In this document: piece after piece, positions 58,202 to 64,000 of the stretch
How the letters are laid out: each line of letters opens with the position of its first letter
Numbering within the stretch: position 1 is the first letter of the stretch
Assembly: GCA_016191085.1 (NCBI GenBank)
Contig: JACPPJ010000021.1
Span: 1-64,000, forward strand
Direction of reading: 5' to 3'
Source of the DNA: Acidobacteriota bacterium
Lineage (GTDB): Bacteria; Acidobacteriota; Terriglobia; 2-12-FULL-54-10
Length of the DNA: 64,000 nt
Made by a program: the position numbers and the translations under genes
Notes under the pieces: model-generated
Seen by the model: only the letters and a program-made list of their open reading frames with translations
The model's database searches: none
Told to the model about the DNA's origin: nothing

Positions 58202-59701
58202 ATGTTCTTTACGGCACGGCGGGTACATTTCATCGGGATTGGCGGCATCGGCATGAGCGGAATTGCCGAGGTGTTGCTGAACCTGCGCTACCAGGTCTCA
58301 GGTTCCGATTTGAAGCTCTCGCCGGTGACGGAACGCCTGGAGCGATTGGGCGCGCGCGTTTACGAGGGTCACAACGCGCGAAACGTAGAGGGCGCCGAGG
58401 CAGTCGTGACCAGCTCGGCAGTTGGACCGGAGAATCCAGAAGTTGTGGAGGCCCAACGCTTGCAGATTCCGGTGATTCCTCGCGGCGAAATGCTGGCCGA
58501 GTTGATGCGCCTCAAGTACGGTATCGCCGTAGCGGGTAGTCACGGCAAGACGACCACCACTTCCATGATTGCCGCCGTGCTGGCAGCCGCTGCCCTCGAC
58601 CCGACTTTGGTGGTGGGTGGCCGCATCAACAGCATGGGCAGCAATGCGCGGCTGGGCAAGGGCGACTTCATGGTAGTGGAGTCAGACGAGAGCGACCGCT
58701 CGTTCCTGCACTTGGCGCCGATCATCGCCGTGATCACGAACATTGACCGCGAACATCTGGACCACTACGGCTCGCTCGATGAACTGCGCCGCGCCTATGT
58801 GGAGTTCTCCAATAAGGTTCCTTTTTACGGCGCCTCCATTTTGTGCTTGGACGATGAGAACGTGCGCGGTATCTTGCCTCTTACAGAGCGGCGTGTGATG
58901 ACTTACGGGTTTGCGCCTGCCGAGGAGGAGCAAGCCGCAGCCGGTTCGGCGGTCCCGGATTTGGTTGCGGATGAGGTCTCCTGCGGGCATTTTCAATCCC
59001 GCTTCCACTTGACGTTTCGAGGTGCTGATCTCGGCGACTTCACTTTGCGTGTCTCTGGCCGTCACAACGTGCTGAACGCCATGGCGGCGGTGGGCGTGGG
59101 ACTGGAATTGAAGATTCCCGCGAATATCATTCGCGGGGGACTCACCGCGTTCGAAGGAGTGGAGCGGCGTTTTCAAGTTCGCGGCGTGGTCGATGGAATC
59201 ACCGTCGTTGATGACTACGGCCATCACCCCAGCGAGATTCGCGCCACGTTGAATGCTGCCGCTGACTGCGATTACCGGCGCGTCATTGTCATCTTTCAGC
59301 CGCACCGCTATAGCAGAACGGCGCTGCTGCTGGACGATTTCGCGGCCGCCTTCTCCGGCTGCGATAAGCTCTTCGTGATGGACATCTACGCCGCCAGTGA
59401 ATCGCCCATTGAAGGTGTCTCCGCATCCCTGTTGGCCGAGCGAGTCCGCGCGGCGGGCCACCCGGCCGTGGAATACGAGCCCGACGTGCAGCAGCTTTTG
59501 CAGCGGCTTGATGCAATCGTACGCCCCGGAGATCTCGTGCTGACGCTGGGAGCCGGGAACGTGTGGCAGGTCGGCGAAAGGATTTTGGAACTCCTCGAAA
59601 GGCAGAGAGAGGGGCGTAAGGGCACGACATCAGTCGTGCCGGAAGAAGCGGTTGTTGATGCGGCTTCAGCCGCTGAGGGCAAGACAGACCTCAGGGGCTA
59701 A
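58202..59701 (+). CDS. murC: UDP-MurNAc-L-alanine ligase MurC with repeat-encoded C-terminus
   Basis: [46 protein letters not shown]; last ~26 codons coincide with a repeat element. Confidence 0.96.
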   Translation: MFFTARRVHFIGIGGIGMSGIAEVLLNLRYQVSGSDLKLSPVTERLERLGARVYEGHNARNVEGAEAVVTSSAVGPENPEVVEAQRLQIPVIPRGEMLAELMRLKYGIAVAGSHGKTTTTSMIAAVLAAAALDPTLVVGGRINSMGSNARLGKGDFMVVESDESDRSFLHLAPIIAVITNIDREHLDHYGSLDELRRAYVEFSNKVPFYGASILCLDDENVRGILPLTERRVMTYGFAPAEEEQAAAGSAVPDLVADEVSCGHFQSRFHLTFRGADLGDFTLRVSGRHNVLNAMAAVGVGLELKIPANIIRGGLTAFEGVERRFQVRGVVDGITVVDDYGHHPSEIRATLNAAADCDYRRVIVIFQPHRYSRTALLLDDFAAAFSGCDKLFVMDIYAASESPIEGVSASLLAERVRAAGHPAVEYEPDVQQLLQRLDAIVRPGDLVLTLGAGNVWQVGERILELLERQREGRKGTTSVVPEEAVVDAASAAEGKTDLRG

Positions 59702-59751
59702 AGCCCAGTTTTTCGTCCGGTTATCGGCATGGCTGAAGCCATGCCCTGACG
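59621..59751. repeat. Composite REP/MITE-like element (family 1) overlapping the murC 3' end
   Basis: GGCACGACATCAGTCGTGCC (59621-59640); CGGCTTCAGCCGCTGAGG (59661-59678); CCTCAGGGGCTAAAGCC (59689-59705); GGCATGGCTGAAGCCATGCC (59726-59745) CTGACG. Confidence 0.85.
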
Positions 59752-59778
59752 CAGAGTAGAACGCCAGCAGAAATAGCC

Positions 59779-60447
59779 ATGAAATTTCAACTAGAAGAAT
59801 TTCATCGAAATGTTACCGACGACGATCTGATTGCCGACTTAAAGCACGTTGCCAACGACTTAAACAAAAGATCCGTCACGTCCCGCGAGTACAATGAACG
59901 AGGGAAATTTTCTGCGGCGACCTTGCAATTAAGATTTGGAAGTTGGTTAAAGGCACTTGAGAAAGCCGGGCTTCAAAAAACAAAGGACCGTAACATAACC
60001 GAGGAAGAATTATTCGAAGACCTAGAAAGAACTTGGATAAAACTAGGACGACAGCCTAGATTTAGAGAAATGGGCAAGCCGCTTTCGAAGTACAGTCCGC
60101 AAACTTATGCATACCGCTTTGACACCTGGCAAAACGCATTGGGAAAATTTGTTGATTATGTGAACAAGGAGGAACAGATTTCTTCCGAGGAAGCAATCAA
60201 GAATTTAGAAATTGAGCCAAGTACCAGGCACAAAACAAAGCGGACGATAAATTGGCGACTGAACTATATTGTGATCAGAAGAGATTATTTCAAGTGTAAA
60301 GCTTGCGGCAGGTCGCCAGCAACCGACCCAAGCATTATTCTGCATGTCGATCACATAAAGGCTTGGGCAAATGGCGGAGAAACAGTGCTTGAGAATTTAC
60401 AAACGCTCTGTTCAAAACACAATATTGGGAAAAGTGACCTGGAATAG
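59779..60447 (+). CDS. HNH endonuclease with two homing-endonuclease-associated repeats
   Basis: Repeats VTDDDLIADLKHVANDLNKRSVTSREYNERGKFSAATLQLRFGSWLKALEKAGL and ITEEELFEDLERTWIKLGRQPRFREM...YAYRFDTWQNALGKF; HNH motif CKACGRSP...LHVDHIKAWANGGETVLENLQTLCSKHN; visibly AT-richer than neighbours. Confidence 0.9.
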   Translation: MKFQLEEFHRNVTDDDLIADLKHVANDLNKRSVTSREYNERGKFSAATLQLRFGSWLKALEKAGLQKTKDRNITEEELFEDLERTWIKLGRQPRFREMGKPLSKYSPQTYAYRFDTWQNALGKFVDYVNKEEQISSEEAIKNLEIEPSTRHKTKRTINWRLNYIVIRRDYFKCKACGRSPATDPSIILHVDHIKAWANGGETVLENLQTLCSKHNIGKSDLE

Positions 60448-60465
60448 AGGTTTCCGCATTCACAC

Positions 60466-61374
60466 ATGATTCTCAACGACCCAGAATTCGTGGAGCAAAT
60501 GGAAGGCTGGGGCGCATGCTTTCTCCCCGACCAGCGGCTCAGTGAGTACACTTCGCTCGGCGTCGGCGGCCTTGCCGACATGATTGTGATTCGCGACACG
60601 GAAGCCGTCGAGCCGGTCGTCGCAGGCCTACGGGAGCGCGGAGTTCCCTGGGGCGTGCTTGGCGGCGGCACCAATGTTTTAGCAGCCGACGAGCCGCTCA
60701 AGCGGGTGTTACTGCATCTCGCGCCCGGTCCTCGGGACGTTGTGTTTGATGGAAACACGGTCCGCATCTCTGCGGCGGCATCGCTAGGCCGATCTGTGAT
60801 GGAATGCGCCAAGCGCAACTTGGGCGGGATGGAAGGTTTGGTTGGCGTGCCGGGCTCCGTGGGAGGTGCGTTGCGGATGAACGCCGGCGCCTACGGCACC
60901 GAGATCGGGCCGCTGGTGCGCTCCGTGCGCGTTTTTCGCGGCGCTACGGGAATCACTGAGAAGCTGACGGCCAGCTCTCTGGGATTCAAGTATCGCAAGA
61001 GCAGCTTCGCGCCCGATGACATCATGCTCTCGGTGACGCTCGATCTGCCTGACAAGCCGTTCTCCCAGATTATTGAATATGTGAAGCAGCTCAACAAGCG
61101 CCGCCTCTCTTCGCAGCCGCTAAAAGAAAAGAGCGCAGGCTGCATTTTCAAGAATCCGCCGGGGCTTTCCACCGGCAAGATGATTGACGAGTTGGGAATG
61201 AAGGGGCTGCGCGTCGGAGGTGCTGTCATCAGCGAGCGCCACGCCAATTTCATAGTGAACCGCTTCGATGGCACCGCGTCGGATATCTTTGCGCTGATAG
61301 ACATCGTGAGGCAACGCATTCACAAGGCCCACGGCGTGGAGCTGGAGCCGGAAGTCATCATCTGGAAGAATTGA
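60466..61374 (+). CDS. murB: UDP-N-acetylenolpyruvoylglucosamine reductase MurB
   Basis: LGGGTNVLAADEP; GVPGSVGGALRMNAGAYGTEI; KEKSAGCIFKNP. Confidence 0.96.
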   Translation: MILNDPEFVEQMEGWGACFLPDQRLSEYTSLGVGGLADMIVIRDTEAVEPVVAGLRERGVPWGVLGGGTNVLAADEPLKRVLLHLAPGPRDVVFDGNTVRISAAASLGRSVMECAKRNLGGMEGLVGVPGSVGGALRMNAGAYGTEIGPLVRSVRVFRGATGITEKLTASSLGFKYRKSSFAPDDIMLSVTLDLPDKPFSQIIEYVKQLNKRRLSSQPLKEKSAGCIFKNPPGLSTGKMIDELGMKGLRVGGAVISERHANFIVNRFDGTASDIFALIDIVRQRIHKAHGVELEPEVIIWKN

Positions 61375-61421
61375 CTCGCGATTGGCAGCTTTGTATTTGC
61401 AGTTGCACTCATGATGAAATT

Positions 61422-61564
61422 CGTCAGGGTATGGCTTCAGCCATGCCGACAGCTTTGTGGTAGCAGGGCGGCTTCAGCCGCTGAGGTGGACTGACCATAT
61501 CTCAGGAGCTAAAGCCCCCTTCTTGGCAGGTTTTGAACGGCACGCCTGAAGGCGTGCCCTGACG
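61422..61564. repeat. Composite REP/MITE-like element (family 1) between murB and ftsQ
   Basis: Ends CGTCAGGG (61422) ... CCCTGACG (61564); terminal palindromes GGTATGGCTTCAGCCATGCC and GGCACGCCTGAAGGCGTGCC; central CGGCTTCAGCCGCTGAGG / CTCAGGAGCTAAAGCC. Confidence 0.88.
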
Positions 61565-61589
61565 TGAATATGTCATTCTTCAATTGTTT

Positions 61590-62504
61590 ATGGCCGTAGA
61601 ACTGTTTGACGAAATCCCCGAACTTGGCGCCGGCGAGGTTTCCGCCGTGCGCCGGCAAACTTCCGCAGCCCCAAAGACCCGTTCGAGAAAGATTCCCAAT
61701 ACCTTGCGCAAGAAGATTCTTCTGGCCTGCGGCGCGCTCACGATACTCGCCGCAGTGGGGTATATGGTCGGGCGCTTCGCACTGGATGATCCCCATTTCC
61801 GGGTGACCTCCGTGCAGGTCCAGGGCGGCAAGTACATCACCGCCATTGAGGTGGATGATAAGTTCACTGCCGACAAGGATCGGAGTGTATTGCGAGTGCC
61901 TTTGGAGCGGCGACGGCGACAAGTGGAGCAGATCCCGTGGGTCCGCTCCGCCACTGTTCGCAGGATTCTTCCCAATTCCATATCGGTAACGGTCAGCGAA
62001 CGAGTCCCGGTGGCGTTTGTGGCCGGCCAGGAGGGAATTGCGCTGATAGATCAGGATGGCGTTTTCCTCGATGCGCCCAAAGATACGGCTTTCCATTTTC
62101 CGGTAGTGCGCGGAATTTCAGAGGCCGATTCGCCTGCGTCGCGCCGGGACAAGATGCGCTTATTCACCGCGCTGATGGATGATCTTCGCCGTGGGGGGCT
62201 GCAGTCGAGCGCCAGCATCTCGGAAGTGGATGTTCAAGACCCGCAGGATGCCCGCGCGGTGGTATCCGACTCCTCGGGTACGGTCCTGGTGCACCTCGGG
62301 AAAGAAAAGTTTCTGGAGCGATACTTGATTTACCTTGGACACATAGACGAGTGGAAGAAGAAGTTTCCGAGCATTCGATCCGTCGATCTGCGGTACGAGG
62401 GGCAGGTGGTCGTGAATGCCGATCCGCAGCCTGAACTCACCGCGTCGCGCGACACTGCGCCGCATACGCCTTCGAAATCCACACGCAAGCCCCAGGCCCA
62501 CTGA
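61590..62504 (+). CDS. ftsQ: Cell division protein FtsQ (POTRA)
   Basis: N-terminal TM, POTRA FRVTSVQVQGGKYITAIEV, WVRSATVRRILPNSISVTVSERVPVAF. Confidence 0.93.
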   Translation: MAVELFDEIPELGAGEVSAVRRQTSAAPKTRSRKIPNTLRKKILLACGALTILAAVGYMVGRFALDDPHFRVTSVQVQGGKYITAIEVDDKFTADKDRSVLRVPLERRRRQVEQIPWVRSATVRRILPNSISVTVSERVPVAFVAGQEGIALIDQDGVFLDAPKDTAFHFPVVRGISEADSPASRRDKMRLFTALMDDLRRGGLQSSASISEVDVQDPQDARAVVSDSSGTVLVHLGKEKFLERYLIYLGHIDEWKKKFPSIRSVDLRYEGQVVVNADPQPELTASRDTAPHTPSKSTRKPQAH

Positions 62505-62513
62505 TTGAATTCC

Positions 62514-63752
62514 ATGGCTAACAAACAACAAGATCATGTCGCGGCGCTCGACCTGGGCAGCGCCAAAACCCGTGTACTCATATCGGAATTGCTCGGCGGC
62601 AACGGCGATGGAGCCTCACGGCTCCGGTTTGCCGGTTTTGGCGAGGTGGAATCGCGAGGCTGGCGCAAGGGGAGTATCACTGATCTGGGCGAAGTGACCG
62701 CGTGCGTCAAAGAGGCCTCCGAGCAGGCCGAAAAGATGGCTGGCGTAGCGGTCGAATCAGCGGTCGCGGGTATTGGCGGTCCGCACATCCAGGGAGTTTC
62801 GGCGAGCTGCGGCCTCACTGTCTCTTTGCGTCCTCGAGAGCTGACCCGGGAAGACATTCGTCGGTTGATGGACACCGCCAAAGACGTGCCGCTCTCTAGA
62901 GACCGCGAGATTCTGCATCTCGTTCCCGAAGAGTTCGTTCTGGATTCACATCACGGCATTCAAGACCCCATCGGGATGCAGGCATCCTACCTCGCGGTGA
63001 AGGCTCACATCATCACCGGCTCGATGATGGCCGCTGCAAACATAGTGACGGCCGTGAACCGGGCCGGCATTCTCGTCGAAACCACTGTTTTCGAAGCGCT
63101 TGCCGCCGCGGAAGAAGTTCTCTCCAACGAGGAGCGAGAGCTAGGAGCTTTGGTGATTGTGCTCGGGGGCGGCACGACCGAGATCGCCGCATATCAGCAT
63201 GGGAGTCTGCGCCTCGCATCAGTGATTCCTGTTGGTGGAGATCACTTCACCAACGACGTGGGGGTCGGTCTGCACACGTCTGTAACCGATGCTGAGATTC
63301 TCAAGCAGACCATGGGATCCGTGTTGTCGAAGCAGAGCAGCCACGTGAGCTCCATCGAAGTTCCTGGACTGTCGGACCAGCAATCGCGTTTTGTTCCACA
63401 CAGGGCGTTATCCGAAATCCTGGAATCGCGCGCCGAGGAACTGTTGTGCCTCATCCGCGATGAACTGCGCCGCAGCGGGCTCGACCGTGGGCTGGGCGCC
63501 GGCGCGGTGCTTTGCGGCGGTGGAGCGCGCCTGGGCGGCATCTGCGATCTCACCGAGCAGGTGCTCGGGACGCCCGCTCGCCTGGGGCTGCCTCCGAAGA
63601 TAATAGACATGCCCGAGGAACTCGACTCGCCAGAATACGCCACAGTCGTGGGCCTGCTCCTGTACGCGTATCGGCTGTGGAGAATGCGCAACCCTGCGCG
63701 GTCTCGCTCCACCGGAAGTCGCTGGAAGATGCTCTTAGCTGGGCGGGCGTGA
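62514..63752 (+). CDS. ftsA: Cell division protein FtsA
   Basis: AALDLGSAKTRVLISE; LVIVLGGGTTEIAAYQHGSLRLASVIPVGGDHFTNDV; CGGGARLGGICDLTEQVLG. Confidence 0.95.
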   Translation: MANKQQDHVAALDLGSAKTRVLISELLGGNGDGASRLRFAGFGEVESRGWRKGSITDLGEVTACVKEASEQAEKMAGVAVESAVAGIGGPHIQGVSASCGLTVSLRPRELTREDIRRLMDTAKDVPLSRDREILHLVPEEFVLDSHHGIQDPIGMQASYLAVKAHIITGSMMAAANIVTAVNRAGILVETTVFEALAAAEEVLSNEERELGALVIVLGGGTTEIAAYQHGSLRLASVIPVGGDHFTNDVGVGLHTSVTDAEILKQTMGSVLSKQSSHVSSIEVPGLSDQQSRFVPHRALSEILESRAEELLCLIRDELRRSGLDRGLGAGAVLCGGGARLGGICDLTEQVLGTPARLGLPPKIIDMPEELDSPEYATVVGLLLYAYRLWRMRNPARSRSTGSRWKMLLAGRA

Positions 63753-63966
63753 CTCGCACGCTTGCCCATCCAATCACTGCCATCATTTGAACTCGTTCTT
63801 ATAAGGCAAACGCTCGCGTTGTGACTGCGGCTTTGATATGCGACCGTCACGTTTAAGAGACAAAACCGTTCTCAGGCAGAAAAATTACTGACGCCCTCGC
63901 CTAGGTGTCGTATCGTAATCTTCCGCACATTTCTGGCTTCAACATCTCACCGAAGGGGCAACGAAC

Positions 63967-64000
63967 ATGGACGTGGAAAACGTGGACCCGGTGGAACCGA
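63967..64000 (+). CDS. Partial CDS, probably ftsZ start (MDVENVDPVEP...)
   Basis: ATG with purine-rich upstream AAGGGGCAACGAAC; ftsZ expected after ftsA; truncated by window edge. Confidence 0.45.
   Translation, partial: MDVENVDPVEP

Noticed and set aside
1-64000. CRISPR array, tRNA, rRNA or intact transposase genes
   Set aside because: No regularly spaced direct repeats with unique spacers, no tRNA/rRNA sequence recognised by eye, and no transposase or integrase ORF in the track.

Overview
The window looks chromosomal and probably acidobacterial; this is inferred from gene content (ECF sigma/anti-sigma/DUF3106 locus, Oar-like carboxypeptidase-regulatory TonB receptor, gene orders). Most of it is housekeeping: Nramp transporter; NtrY/NtrX two-component pair; era-corC-ybeY-phoH; an assimilatory sulfate operon tauE-cysD-cysN-cysH; a CobA-HemD fusion; arsR-arsM-acr3; acs; a small BrnT/BrnA-bearing insertion; ECF locus; TonB receptor; orphan nuoB; MFS exporter; RRM protein; acyl-CoA dehydrogenase; pgpA; pdp/deoA; ilvA; ilvN-ilvB; and a dcw cluster mraZ-rsmH-ftsL-ftsI-murE-murF-mraY-ftsW-murG-murC-[HNH]-murB-ftsQ-ftsA-(ftsZ?). 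The strongest unannotated signal is upstream of the sulfate operon: a 34-aa leader peptide containing CCCTCCC, an intrinsic terminator, and a leader segment able to form a competing antiterminator. Together these predict a cysteine-responsive ribosome-mediated attenuator. Other notable items are a P-loop-dead APS-kinase relic fused to CysN next to an Fe-S-type APS reductase, a four-repeat MraZ operator, a duplicated acs 3' end (12 differences, all synonymous) bracketing a toxin-antitoxin island, an HNH gene with homing-endonuclease-associated repeats between murC and murB, murD missing from its usual slot, and several REP/MITE-like repeat families, one of which encodes the MurC C-terminus. No searches, folding software or alignments were run; everything is read from the sequence and the ORF track.
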